Shown here piece by piece: positions 1-13,090 of a stretch of DNA of 64,000 nt. Below the pieces are notes generated by a model. The model saw nothing but the letters and a program-made list of their open reading frames with translations. It searched no databases and had not been told where the DNA came from. Numbering within the stretch: position 1 is the stretch's first letter; each line of letters opens with the position of its first letter. This stretch comes from Phanerodontia chrysosporium (taxonomy: Eukaryota; Basidiomycota; Agaricomycetes; Polyporales; Phanerochaetaceae): positions 1,426,001-1,490,000 of the forward strand of contig MJGA01000005.1 of assembly GCA_001910725.1 (NCBI GenBank), written 5' to 3'. A program made the translations under genes and the position numbers.

Positions 1-2422
1 ATAACGGTGGTCCGGCAAGCTGGGCTTGTGATGGTGCCCGATGCCGTGCTGCATCACCGGTGCTGAGGCAGGGAGGTCCAGGAAGTGGTCATACGGGTGG
101 AATGAGAAGTTGAACGCCGTCCTGGGGATCCCAGACTCGACGTCGTGCGCATCTAGAGGCACTGTCGTGTCCAAGCCAACGGGGTCGCCACGCAGCATAC
201 TCTCTGCATGTGGTGCGTCCGCACGCCGCTTCGTGCCAACAAGCTTTTCAGGGGGCTGTGGCTTGCCGTTAACCTGATGTCGACCACTCACCCCGGTGAA
301 GAACCCCTCCTTCTCTACTGTGTGGTCAAAGCTCGTCTTCCGTACACGCTTGGGGAAGCCGGTCACCTCCTCGGGCGAAGGTGCACTCGATAAGCTGTGC
401 CGCGGGAATCCCTGGAGCCCCAGCGATGGCAGTGAGGCTGGATGTCCAACGGGGCTGGTCAGCGCCGAGAACGGGGGCAGATCAGGGAAGTGATGGTGCT
501 CTGCGTGGGTCTCATGGACGGCTGCCAGAGGCATATGCGACGTCGTAGGACTCCGGCGGGCGGACGCAGAGGTCGGAATGGGTTTGGTGGGGGACGACGG
601 GCCTTTCGGCGGAGAGGAACTGGGGAACTTGAACTGGTTCTGCTCCGAGAGCAGTCCCCCCATGGGAGGACGGGAGCGAGAGCGACTAGCCGGGCGCCAA
701 TCCATAGGCACACGCGAACGTGATCTGCTCATGGCTCGCCAGTCCATGGGCACTTCGCTATATTGCGACATTATCCACTGAGAAGACCAAACAGATCGAA
801 ATAAAAAGCCACGTACTCGGTGTCTTCCACCCCGTCCTGATTCGTGCCGTCAAAGCCCACTACTTTCACCCTCGCTTTGCCCTTCGACCTTCCCCGCTCT
901 GAATCTTCCGGCCCTGGGGGGCCCGGGGTGGCGCCGGGTGACCGACTTGAAGACGGCGACGTATCTGCACTCTCCAGAGTCTCTGCAGGCTTCTCCTCCT
1001 TGACAGTGATCTTCTCTTCCGCTCTGGCCTTGTCCTCATCCTCTTTTTTCTTCTTCAACGCCAACGCCATCATCCTCCATGTCAGGTTCTCCATCCGCTG
1101 TCCGTGCGGCAGGTTCGCCTTCGTCTTGGCGTACATCTTCCAGACTTGCGTCGCCAGAGGATCTTCCTTCGCCAGCTTTTCTGGGTCGACATCCTCAGCG
1201 CGCAGCTCGGCAGCCTTCAAGTCGGGAGAGCCAGAGACGACTGGACTCGGATAAGACACGTCATTGAGCGTAGGTTTCCGCGGGAAGAGGTCGTCCTGGA
1301 ACAGATCCGGGAACTTTCGACTAGACAGCGGACTGCTGGCGGACGTTGGGGCGGTTGAACGACCCGATTCGCCGTAAGTTGACGAGCTAGCAGATGATCC
1401 GCTGACGGTGTCCTGCATGAGATGAGCGGGAATTGCCAGCTGGTTCAGGGGAGGGAAGGGCTGTTCTGGGAAGTTCGGTGACGAAGGTGTCGTCGATGCT
1501 GGGGACATCCATAACGAGGGCGGCAAGGTGCTGGGCGGAGAATGGATCTCCGAGAAATGAGATTGTGAGGGATACCCGCTCGAGAATGCGTCAATGGGCG
1601 CATCACCGATGCCAAAGTGGTTGTTGCCCCTGTACGCCGCTTGATCAAACGCCTGGGTGCTGGCCGACGTGCGCCTCTCTTGCAGGTTCGCATTCATGTC
1701 GGTCATGGTCATACCGGCATCTAGTGCTGCAGCGTTCCTGAACTGAGCACGGTGTCACATGAGATGGAAAGGGGAAACGCACCTGGACCTGGGGACCTGC
1801 GCTTCATGTACGAGACACTTCCTGGATTCGAGCGAACGTGACCGGATGGGATGCGCTGGGAGATCGGAAGCGCAGAGTTCATAGACGGCCAACCGCTGTT
1901 TCCCCCCTGACCGTAGACGGCTCTCGGGAACTCTTTGGCGTAGGCCGAGGCTCTCTGACTCGACATGAGTTCGGTGGGCGATTGCATTGCACGCGAGGGC
2001 AAGCTTGATGGGACGGTTGGTCCTGGTGGTGGGCCGAGGACGCCTGAGGCTGCGAGCGCAGCAAAGGTAGAGGGGTCAAGGGGGGACGAGAAGACGTTCG
2101 TCCAGTCTTGATGCAAAGGCTGTTGGGACGTGGACTGACTCGGGACGTCAGCTGCGCGCCGGGCAGTCGACAACGGCGAGGGGGTGTGGAAGGTGGCAGG
2201 CTGAGATTGAGAGGCTGTAGAAAGGGCCATCTGTTGTAACCATGGGGAGGAGTGAGAGGAATTGGAGACAGATGAAGGGTGTGGACTACGGTCGACCGGA
2301 GTGGAGGATGATGAATTGTGAGACACGGCGGAGGTATTTACAGTCGGGCGGCCAGCAGGAGGAGACCATGTGCGAGAGGCAGCGTCGACGAATCCTCTGG
2401 CCGAGGAGGTGGAGGATTCCAT
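1..2422 (-). CDS. areA: AreA/Nit2-type GATA transcription factor, 5' part (C-terminus off the left edge)
   Basis: Probable nitrogen-response GATA activator. Exons read on the minus strand are 2422-1783, 1726-817 and 757-1 (introns of 56 and 59 nt), giving about 769 residues with no stop before the edge. Three blocks typical of fungal AreA proteins are visible: a DUF1752-like block (key residues VWKMYAKTK, then ENLTWRMMAL) around residue 430, a short basic block GFPKRVRKTSFDHTV, and an aromatic block NFSFHPYDHFLDLP. The GATA zinc finger normally follows these, so it should lie left of base 1 and is not seen here. The N-terminal half is Ser/Pro-rich. A PMDWR...SRSRSR unit occurs twice in tandem just after the second intron. 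The start is the ATG at 2422; an upstream non-coding exon cannot be excluded. The family assignment is from motifs, not a search. Confidence 0.75.
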
Positions 2423-5400
2423 GAAGGAAAGGTCGAGGACTGGCGGGGACGATCAGCGAATGGCAAGGGAGGCAATTGGCGTGCGATCACTTACGTCTTG
2501 GGCGACTCGAGCGGCGCGCGGGAGACGGCGTTGGCTCGAGGGGACTAGAGTGGGCGAGGAGAGGGGGCGGCCAGAGAGCAAGCAGCGAGCAGTGCGTGGA
2601 ACGTGAAACGCACGACGCAGACGGACAGAGAGGGAGGAGGCGGGCTGCAGCTCACTGCGAGGCGGCGACGGTCAAGGAGACCTGCGGACCGCATTCGGAG
2701 AGTAATATTCATTTACCCCCTCCAAATTTTCTGGTGAACCGCCCAAACTCGGCCAGTCTGAGATCGGGATCAGGCCCATTCCCAAGAATGGCTTCATCGT
2801 CTCAGCCGACAATTCCAGCCGTGCCTTGTCCGCCAGCCCGCCAGCGGCCTCCTCGACGTCGTCTCCGACGAGGCCAAACCCTCTCCCGTGCACTCTGATC
2901 GCCAGCTGCGACTGCGCGAAATGCGACCCTGCTCGCCCTGGCGACGACAGGGGCCACGTCTGATTTCACATGTGTGGCCTTGACTCTGCGATGTGTGTTT
3001 CACTTTGCACTGTGCAGCTGCTCCTACCAAAGTTCATTCACGTACGCTTTGCCCACACGCAACGGACCCCGGTGTGAACTGCTTCTGCGCCTCGGACGCT
3101 TTCTCATCGCCTGCGTTGGTCTGTGGCGGCCCCCTCCCCCATCAGTCAAAGTCCTACGGGGCCAGCACACACATCCGGCGGGTGCACAGTTGACACGTAC
3201 CGTGCATCTCTCCAATCACACGTACACCTGCCCCTTGCACTCCGCAGCCTCCACCGCCGAGCTCCCATCCTTTCGCGCCCTCGGGCTCGCTGACATCCCA
3301 TGCGACCACTCGTTGCCATCACCTCCCTACTCCCGCACGCATAATAGGGACTCGCATCGCCGCGTGACTACACTCGAGCTGTCCTCTGACGGCACTCGCA
3401 CTCGTCAGAACGCAGCCAATCCGGCAAAACAGGTGCGCATTCTCCCGCCCATACACCAGACTCATGTTGATCTCCCCCTGGGGCTCCCTGCTTCTCGATG
3501 CCCTTTACTGCCCAGGTTCGCGTCACGGTCGATTGAGTGGCTAGCTCGCGTCTTCTCGCACTGCCCTTCGCGGCCCGTGCGGACGGTGCAGCCTGCGACC
3601 AAGCGCTGCTCTTCCCACTCGTCCTTCTCCATCCTTCTCCATGACACTCCAACAGGCCCGTGATGCGAGGATTCCTGCCCTTCCTCGTGACGGGCGGAAC
3701 CTGGCGTCAGGCCTCTTTCCAGTGCCATATTGTCCGCGATATTTCATCATTGTTCTCACCCCACGCATCCGAGGAATTCGCCGTCGAAAGCACAGGTCAG
3801 TCTAGCTGCTCGCACCCCTGCGAGCCGAGCCAGGCAGTCCTTTGTTGACAACCGTTGCACTGCACGACTAGTCCGGCCCAGGCCTTGGCAGTGCGCGGGC
3901 GAACATCAGGCATATGACACTCCCTTTTCTACGATTCCAGCCCAGCCGTTCCCACGCACTGCGTGCAAGAACTCGCCCAGAGCTGCACTGGTCCCTAAAA
4001 TACTGATCTGTTCTCAAATACGCGGGCTTGGGGAGGGGGGTATAACCGAGGTTGGGCCGTGCGTAACGCTCCCTTGCCGCGTCGCTGTGATCACGTTCCC
4101 ACGACCCCCCTCAGCCATGGTGCCATATTTGTGAAGAGCCTACTAAAATACCGGGTGGCGGCCGGCATGCTGTGATGTCTATGACACGAGGTAGCTGGTT
4201 TTGTTATTCCCCACCACCGGAAAGCCCTGCGTGGTGTTCTGTTCTGAACCTGCCTAACGCAGTATAGCGGCCCTGCAACCGCCCAATCCATTCTCCCACC
4301 CACTCGTGCATGGTGGGCTTCTCTCCAATGCTACGTCTCGTCTGCTAGCGCCTTCCAGTCAACAGTGTACGTTGACCGCAACGTCTGACAAGCTGTCAAC
4401 TGAATGGCCTCGTTGGCTGCTTCCCACAAGGGCAACGTTCCTGAGGCTCGCGCGCCTCCCTCCACCTCACACGAGTGCTACTGAATCACGTCGCAGGTCC
4501 CACTGCGCACAGAGGATGCTTCTCGCCCGGGAGGCAGCTCTCCGCAACACGCCAATATTGTGCTAGCAGAAGCCGCCCGCGTACGGCATCGCCGGCGAGT
4601 GCCAGTGAGCTCTTGCTTCTCCACTTTCCACGCAACGCACACACTACACCGCTCCAGATCATCAGCAGATTCATAACGGCGCACGTTTGATCTTCCGATC
4701 CGCCATCGCACAGTAAGTAGTGCACCGTATCCGGGTGCGACACACCGAACGCGCCTGGGCCGTCCGACATACGGTGCCCTGCAGCACGCCCGCCGCAACG
4801 TCGCCCCGCGCACCCTTCCAGGGGCGAAACCCATTGTTCCTGCGACTCGCGCTGGCGAGCGCAGCCCAGACTCTGTGTCGACGGCACGGAAGCAGAGCCT
4901 GCGCACACTGATCGATCTCGCGCGACGGTGTGCCATCTCGAGGGGGCACGCCTCCCTCCCACCTCCCTGCGCGCAAGGGGCGATCGCACCGCGTGCGGCG
5001 AGAACCTCGGACGTCCGTGCTCCGTGCGCACCGCGTCCATCCGCAAGCGGTGACGTAGCGCCGACGCGCAGGCTCACCCGCGGGGCTCGCGGTGCGCACA
5101 CGCGCAGATCGGGCGCGCGCACGCAGGGCCGCAGGCGCATATGCGGCGAGCGGACGACAACCCACAGCCATTTGCGACCGTGCTCGCCCAGACGCCACCT
5201 GCACACATCCAACGAGGGGGGAGGGTCTGCGTCGTTCCACGGAAGCACACTCGGCCAAACCTCATTTCCTGCGCATTTCCGAGTGCTCGGCGAGCGCGGC
5301 GGTCGCGCACCGGGGTGGAAATCATCGTGCATCAAAAGCCGCAAGCATTGGCACTACTCATGCGATTTGTGTACCATCGAAATGTCATGCTGATCCTGCG

Positions 5401-6712
5401 CTCTCGGGCCCGACGAGCACCGCCCCACCCGTCCAGCCTACGCGCGCACACGCCCCGACGCCCGCCCATGCTACCGCAACCTCCCCACCCCCTCTCCAGA
5501 CAACGCGGGCATTGGCGATCGCAAACCGCCACCCACCGCACCCGGGCGGGAGGGAGGGTTCGGGTGCTCGCAGCGGCTCGCCATGCGCAACCCCCAAGTT
5601 GCTGCCTCGTCCCGAGCGTCGTCCCTGCCCTGCTGCATCCGGCGCGTGCCTGGATCGCGCTGGCCTTCTGACGGACGCGAGCGGACAGACGAGGGGGGGC
5701 GCGATCGACCGTTGCGACTCCGCGGTTTCTGTTGCGGCTTGCGGCGCGCGGGCGTCCGCCTGGGCACCGCGAAGGTGAAAACGCACCCCGTTCGTGCCTC
5801 AGGGGCGCCCGGTCGCACGAACCCAGCCGAGCCGATATTTTTTTTCTGCGCCCTCGCGCGAGGTTTCGCCGGGCCCGCGGGCGGCGTCGTGGCGCGGTGT
5901 GTGTGTGCCTTGCGCGGGTGGCTTGCGTCGTGGCTTGCTGGCAGCACAGGACCGTAGCGACCGCTGCGTAGCTGCAGATTCCTGTAATATATAATATGTA
6001 CGCCGCAGTTGCGCGAATTCATTTAGCTCGGTCTGCCTCCGCCCCCGACGCCATTGGATGACTCACCCGCGCAAAATGGAAACATGTCTGATCTGCCCTT
6101 CTCGTGCCCAGAGATAAGTAACGGCGGTGCGCGCGCGGGTGGTGGGGAGGGGGGCTTATCGCACCAAGGACCGGGTGCAACCGTTGTGCCAGAACCGCCC
6201 CGGTGCCGCTGCAGGACGTCAGGGAATGCACGGGTAAACGCAGGGGCGGCGCGATATCAGGGCCTTCCGACGGAAGCGCGAGGGGCGCAACGGGACGCGA
6301 GCGACAAGACAGGAGGGGGGAGAGCCCGGAGGCGGCGGCGGCGGCGGCGGCGCAGCGCCCGGACTGAGCGCGAGCAACGCCCGACGTCTGTGCGTGCGCC
6401 CAGCCACGCCGACTGGCGCGCTCGAGCCGTGCAGCGTACAGAACGCGTCTGGCATTGATCACCCTCAGTGCTGGCGTGCGCGCCGGCCTGAGGGGTGGCC
6501 CTGTCGCACATCTGTGCATATAATAAAGGGCTGGCTGATGCGGACCTCCACAGTGAGGACCCTGAGGGCAGCACTAATGACCATCACAGTCCGCGCCCCG
6601 GGGAAGGTGCAGCAGCAGCCAGAAATGTACACATCACTGCCTATATTACCCACAGATACACTAGCACATGTGCCCCAGGAGAAGTAATACATGAGACAAG
6701 GACCATCACGGG
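2423..6712. other. 4.3-kb GC-rich stretch without a convincing gene
   Basis: This lies upstream of the GATA-factor gene and downstream of the signal peptide peptidase gene. Several long open frames exist on both strands, but they are Arg/Ala/Pro/Cys-rich, overlap each other and show no recognisable motif or splice-consistent continuation. GC content rises sharply from about 4,700 to 6,500, with a CGG-repeat tract at about 6,332-6,352 and a GATAAG-containing site near 6,111. Genes of the AreA class can have long control regions and leaders, so promoter plus 5' UTR of that gene is the simplest reading. This is an inference. Confidence 0.5.
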
Positions 6713-8234
6713 CTACGACCCCTCGACCTTCGCATTCTCCGCCTTCCTGCCTGCGCTTGTGAGCGACAGGCCGTTCGTGCCCACGGAGTTTGCGCGGGAC
6801 ATCTCGAGCGGCGTAGGCGCGTTTGAGGGCCGCGGACTCCGCGTCTCGTGTTCGTCCGCCTGGTCGTTCCAGCTCCACGCATCCTTGAGCTCGCCACGCA
6901 CCAGCGCGGTGACCGCGAACGAGAGGATGCACGCCGGGCTGAGGGAGGGGACCGCGCCAGTCAATCACCTGCCGGGACACGACGTAAAGACAGACGCGAG
7001 ATTTACCTCAGATAGAGAAGCGCCGGCTGTGCGGCCTTGAAGACGTGCATGACGGCCATCGTCGCGCCGAGGCCCGCAAGGTACGCCGCGAGCGCAGCGT
7101 AGAAGTACGGTTTCGCGAAGCGGTCGTGCTGCCCGCGCGCCGCGGCGCGGTGCTGATCGTAGCGGAGCGCGAGCGCGACGAACATGCCCGGCACGACGAT
7201 GTCGCCGAGGCCGAGCATCGTGAAGCCGCGCGCGGTCGAAAACACGAGGGACTTGGGCCAGAGGATCTTGATCGGGACGTCGAGGTTCGTAGCGACCTTG
7301 ACCATCTGCGCGCGGCACGCGTCGATAAGGCATACGCGGGCTGTGGGAGCGCGCGCGGGGACTCACCACTTCGGTGCCGAAGACCCACCAGACGTCGTAC
7401 AGGAACAGGCCCGAGAGCAGGATGCAGCCCGTTTTGAAGGAGTCGAGCGTGAGGAAGCAGAGCGCATTGTATGAGAACGAGAGCGCGAGGACGTCGGTGA
7501 GGAGCGCGGACCTGCGGGACTCGCTGGGCCCGAAGGTGTATATGAGCGAGGGCAGCGCGCCAAAGGGGATCATATAGAGTGAGGGCGTGCGGAGTGACCA
7601 TGCCAACAGCTCTGCGGCAAGGGTCAGTGTGACGGGGGCGATACGGAGAAGGGACGTGCCATGCCTTTTGATCCCCTTGATACGCTTATCTTGAGTGTCT
7701 CGTACTGTCTCCAGCGCGCCGGGCCCACGAGCCAGCGGACGAGCGATATGAGAGCCTAAATGCAGGGTATTTAGGAGCGTTATCGGCCGGGGAGGCAGGC
7801 GACACACCTTGCTCCCGCTCCCCACACCGGCGATGGTGAAGTACCACTGGAGGATCCAGTTGATCCACTCGCGTCCAAAGTACTTGACGATGACATAGAG
7901 GCCAAAGAGGAGGGCTGAGCCTATCTGCGGACGGGTGGGTGACGTGAGCAGACGCGGAGGCGAGAGGGGGGGACATACGAGGGGAAGAGCCAGGCGTCCT
8001 CGGAGGAGAGCCGCTCAGGCTGCTCGTCCTCGTCCTCGTCGGCGTCGTGCGGCTTCTTGCCGTCGCCGGATTTTCGTGGTGGGGACTGTGCGGGTACATC
8101 AGGAAAGCCATCCGGCACACAAACCTTGGGCGACGTACCGGCAGGGAGCCAAAGGACCCGGTGTAGATGGAGAAGACGGCAAGCGAGAGCAGGCCCGCGT
8201 ACGAGGACAAGAGGTCCCAGTCGACTGCACCCAT
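6713..8234 (-). CDS. SPP1: Signal peptide peptidase (intramembrane aspartyl protease)
   Basis: Polytopic ER membrane protease that cleaves signal-peptide remnants. Exons on the minus strand: 8234-8139, 8085-7979, 7924-7808, 7755-7665, 7611-7367, 7305-7007, 6938-6713, about 393 residues. Family signatures are present: the first catalytic motif in LFLYDVWWVFGT (Asp near residue 210), the second in MLGLGDIVVPG (Asp near 254), and the PAL motif in AQPALLYLSPACIL. The N-terminus carries one hydrophobic segment, then a Lys/Asp/Glu-rich cytosolic loop. Intron 4 (7612-7664) begins with GC rather than GT; this is the only way to give the family sequence RGSKELLAWSLRTPS. Exons 2 and 3 join in frame only if one base is added near 7979-7983 (a C run), giving the expected LFPLIGS. 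The neighbouring small gene at 8,581 is divergent. Confidence 0.88.
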
Positions 8235-8580
8235 CGCAGGAGAAAAATCTAGGGATTCGGGGTAGCAGGGGCGAGATGTCCAGAGGGTATCGGCGGCGGA
8301 CATGCGCGGGCGAGGTAGAGAAGGGCGGCACGAGAGCACTGAGCAGCGGTGGGCTGCCAGGGAGCGCGGGCCAACGTGGAACGGCTCGCCCAACCGACGT
8401 GTCCTGCCCGATTCAGCCCGATCTGATCCCGATGCCCACGTTGCAGGCCCGATCGACGCCCGCGATCAATTTTTTGAGACGAGACGCCCGTGGGCAGAGG
8501 CAACAGACAGGCCACTTGACCCTGTGTGCTCGTGTGTGAGCCAGTGGGTTGCGACTCCGCGCACACGACCTCCCCCCGAC
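8235..8580. promoter_or_regulatory. Short divergent intergenic region
   Basis: It separates the signal peptide peptidase start (minus) from the small gene at 8,581 (plus). No distinct motif was recognised. The stretch from about 8,455 to 8,545 is similar to 12,405-12,495, part of the decayed copy described there. Confidence 0.4.
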
Positions 8581-8917
8581 ATGGCCGCAAAGCAACCAAA
8601 GCCCGCAAAGCAGCGCAGGCGCACCGCGAGCGACGACAAACGCAAAGCGCAGGCATGCCTCGCCGTCGAGAGGCGCGCCAAGAGCACCAAGGGCCGCAAC
8701 GTCCGGGCCCGCCTCGAGCAGCTCACCGCCGAGCTCGACGCGCGCACCGCAGAGGTGCAGACGGCGTATGCGATGGTGCGTGCCAGAGCAATGGATCCCT
8801 GCTGGGCTCTTGACGTGTCTTTCTGTCCAGACCGCTCCGCCGCGTGAGATTGCAGGCTCCGCGGATACCTTGCAGCCCCCGGTCACGGACCTCGCGGAGG
8901 CCCTTCGCGGGCTCTGA
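8581..8917 (+). CDS. Small basic, helix-rich unknown protein (93 aa)
   Basis: I do not recognise this protein. Exons 8581-8775 and 8831-8917 are joined by a clean 55-nt GT-AG intron in phase 0. The first half is Lys/Arg/Gln-rich (starting MAAKQPKPAKQRRR). The middle, ERRAKSTKGRNVRARLEQL onward, looks like an amphipathic or coiled-coil helix. The C-terminus ends in VTDLAEALRGL. Support for a real gene comes from the clean intron and from a partly decayed second copy of its 3' end at 12,495-12,690, where the AEALRGL codons and stop context are still readable. A nucleic-acid-binding or structural role would fit the composition, but nothing proves one. Confidence 0.5.
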
Positions 8918-9738
8918 GTCGGCAAGCGAGCCACCTTACGAAGCAAGCAAGCGTGCGTCCCCAATCTCGTGCGCCCGAAGCACTGCTCTTTACCGGGGCC
9001 CGGTCTAGCCGACGCCAGCGCACCGCGCCCCCATAACACGCACCAAAATTCAACCTCGCCCGTCGCGGCTCTTGAATCCTTCAGGTCTCTCGCATAGCTC
9101 ATCAACCTTGGGCGGCGACGCGTGCCGAATTCGAGCTCGGGCGCCAGGTGCAAACGGCGACGGAGATCGACGCTGAAAACATCTAGTTCCCGATGTGCTA
9201 TGCCAGCCACACGGACACTTCCAACTCGCACACGCTCGGCCACCAGATGCCCACCCCATGACTACAGCTTCGTCGATCACTACGAGCTTCTTCCACAGGA
9301 ACACGGTCTTTCACGGAGTTGGTCTAGCTAGATCGTATTAGCCACCCCCACAGCTCAGGTTCCGCAGTAAGACAATGTACTATTCTTGTGGTGCAGCATA
9401 CAACGTGAATAATAGGAGACATAGGTGAAGATTGTGCAACATACCCTCGTCAAGTCCAGTAATAAAAGGCATATTGAGCCGCCATCGTAAGCGCACGAAG
9501 GTGGCACTCCATAGGGTCTTGCGCTCGACATCCTATTATCTTGCCTTTCAGACTCGCTCGTTCATCATCACTACAAGTACCACATGGGAGCTCCAAATTT
9601 CCTGAACATATCCCATACGATCCATGAATACTGTACAGCGTAAACTTGCCCTCGGCGCTGCTCATGTGCAATTAATATTTTCGTCGCGCACAGCACGGAT
9701 GCGCGCTGCTACGCACGCATTGCGACACCATACCTCCG
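8918..9738. other. Intergenic, 3' flank of the 8.6-kb gene
   Basis: There is no supported gene. The first ~130 bases downstream of the stop match the copy at 12,575-12,690. The rest is AT-richer and shows only short random open frames on both strands. Confidence 0.5.
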
Positions 9739-10051
9739 CTACGTATGCACATGCTTCGTCGTCACATGATCGCCGTTCGCCTTCTTGTACTGCACCGTGA
9801 CATGGTCCTTGGGGTCGCCACCCGGCTTACTCTTGTGTATGCCGCCCCTGCAAGAGCGCGACAGCCGTCAGCACAGAACTGGCACAGGGCGAGGCGGCGA
9901 CCACGCACATGATGACGGCGTCGGTCGCGCCGCGCCGCGCCGCGGCCGATGTCTCGCCCGCGGACGACACTGCCGTCTCGACCTGCTGCTTCTTCGCCGG
10001 CTGCGTCTTGTACGTGTTCGGGTCGTTCCATTTGATGTTGACGGACGACAT
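9739..10051 (-). CDS. Small unknown protein (83 aa)
   Basis: Function unknown. Exons on the minus strand are 10051-9909 and 9847-9739, with a 61-nt intron (donor GTGCGT, acceptor TTGCAG) spliced in phase 2. The predicted product starts MSSVNIKWNDPNTYKTQPAK, has an Ala/Thr/Glu-rich middle, and ends in a Gly/Lys/His-rich tail (GGDPKDHVTVQYKKANGDH and on). It is hydrophilic, with no signal peptide or membrane segment. It lies on the same strand as the kinase gene whose stop is at 10,580. Confidence rests on the good splice signals and the sensible composition of both exons. Confidence 0.5.
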
Positions 10052-10579
10052 CGCAGGGTCAGATGGATGGGTGGGAGGGCGCGGTGCGGCGAGTCGGGGT
10101 GTGCTGTAGGCTGGCACGAGTTTTATACCCTGCCGCGCAGAGGGATCTCACGCATCGAGGTTGCGTTTGCGCACCTGATCATACCACAGGCAGGCACCAA
10201 CGAGATTCTCCTGTCGTTCAAGCATTGCCAATGTCACGAGAATGGAGCTGGACGCGCTTATGTTACGCTTGAGACTGCCCAGCCTTGCCCACAGCAGGAA
10301 GGTTACAACCATGTCTGACGTGCATGGCAGCGGACCATGGACCATCTGTCCAAGAGGCCATTATCAGCGCGCCTCATGGGCGTATGACCAACCACATACA
10401 ATTGGGGTGAGCGGTTCGACTTTGACTGTGCGAATGAACAGGGAGCTCCTCTTGTGAGGGGGACCCTCGAGAACGACTGCGCGATATCATGTGGATTCTG
10501 GAAGCTGTGCAACCATGCTTCATTAGCGGCGCACGTCACACATTACAGCGCGAACAAACTCTACAACACCCGCAGCCGC
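10052..10579. other. Intergenic between small gene and kinase
   Basis: Upstream region of the 9.7-kb gene and 3' flank of the kinase. No feature is supported. Confidence 0.4.
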
Positions 10580-12263
<1,684 letters not shown>

Positions 12264-12404
12264 TCAAGAGACGGCCTGCTCAGGACGTTCGTGACCGTGA
12301 CGTGAGCAAGTGGTCGTGCTCGAGGAACTACGCTCACCGCGCACCCCCAAGACAGTGCACGCTAGCTTGCGCGTGCATCGTCGTCTCGACTCCCAACCAA
12401 CCTC

Positions 12405-12690
12405 CAACGCGATCAATCTCTAGGAAGAGGCGCCTGTGCATGCGCAAACCAGGCTGCAAGGACCAGTCGACCCTTGCATGTCGTGTCTCAGACGCTGCAT
12501 CAGGTGCGGACCCGCTGAGACCTAGGTCACCCTCCAATATCGCGGACCTCGCTGAGGCACTTCGCGGGCTATGAGCTCGAGCCGGCTAGCGAGCCCCGCG
12601 AAGCAGCGCGTGCGTCCGCGATCCGAGTCCCTGCGCCCAACGCGCTGTTCTCTACACGGGGCCCGTGCCAGCCGCCGCCAGCACAACGCG
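12405..12690 (+). pseudogene. Decayed partial copy of the 8.6-kb small gene
   Basis: Two blocks match the 8,455-9,040 region. The first is 12,405-12,495 against the 5' flank (8,455-8,545). The second is 12,495-12,690 against the 3' end of exon 2 and downstream sequence (8,850-9,040), including an in-frame DLAEALRGL followed by a stop. Nearly all of coding exon 1 and the intron are missing between them. An open frame runs across the junction but its 5' part bears no likeness to the intact protein, so this is read as a relic. Rest of the interval 12,111-13,090: no other feature seen. Confidence 0.55.
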
Positions 12691-13090
12691 CTCCTGTGCC
12701 CGCATGCACACCAGAAACACAAGTCATCAATCTCGCGAGGCCCGCCGTCCCACGTCACACACCGCACGCGAGGCAAGCGTTGCACGAACACAGCCAGCTA
12801 CAACTCCGCATCTACGCCTGATTGGGCCGATCCAAAACACCTCTGCGCTAGCACTCCGCCGGTGGGCAGGTCCGGCGCCCTTCCTCGTTCTCTCACGGGC
12901 TGTGCTAAGGCACAGGAGCCTGAGAGCCTGTCTGTTTGAGTTCACGACAGGCCGTCTCGATTTGCAATACACATCTTCTTCTAGCGTGATATCATGTGTA
13001 GATGCACTGTTCAAATATACGTGGTATGGCTCCCGCTGTTGGGCTGTCTACATGGAGCAAGCGTACGTTCGTGAATCATCGTTGCAGAAA

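Noticed and set aside
2974..3663. 229-codon plus-strand frame upstream of the GATA gene
   Set aside because: Composition is Ser/Thr/Arg/Pro/Leu noise, there are competing frames on both strands, no domain, and no splice-supported extension.
4478..5344. 288-codon minus-strand frame in the GC-rich region
   Set aside because: Extremely Arg/Ala/Cys-rich, overlapped by several other long frames; typical artefact of high GC.
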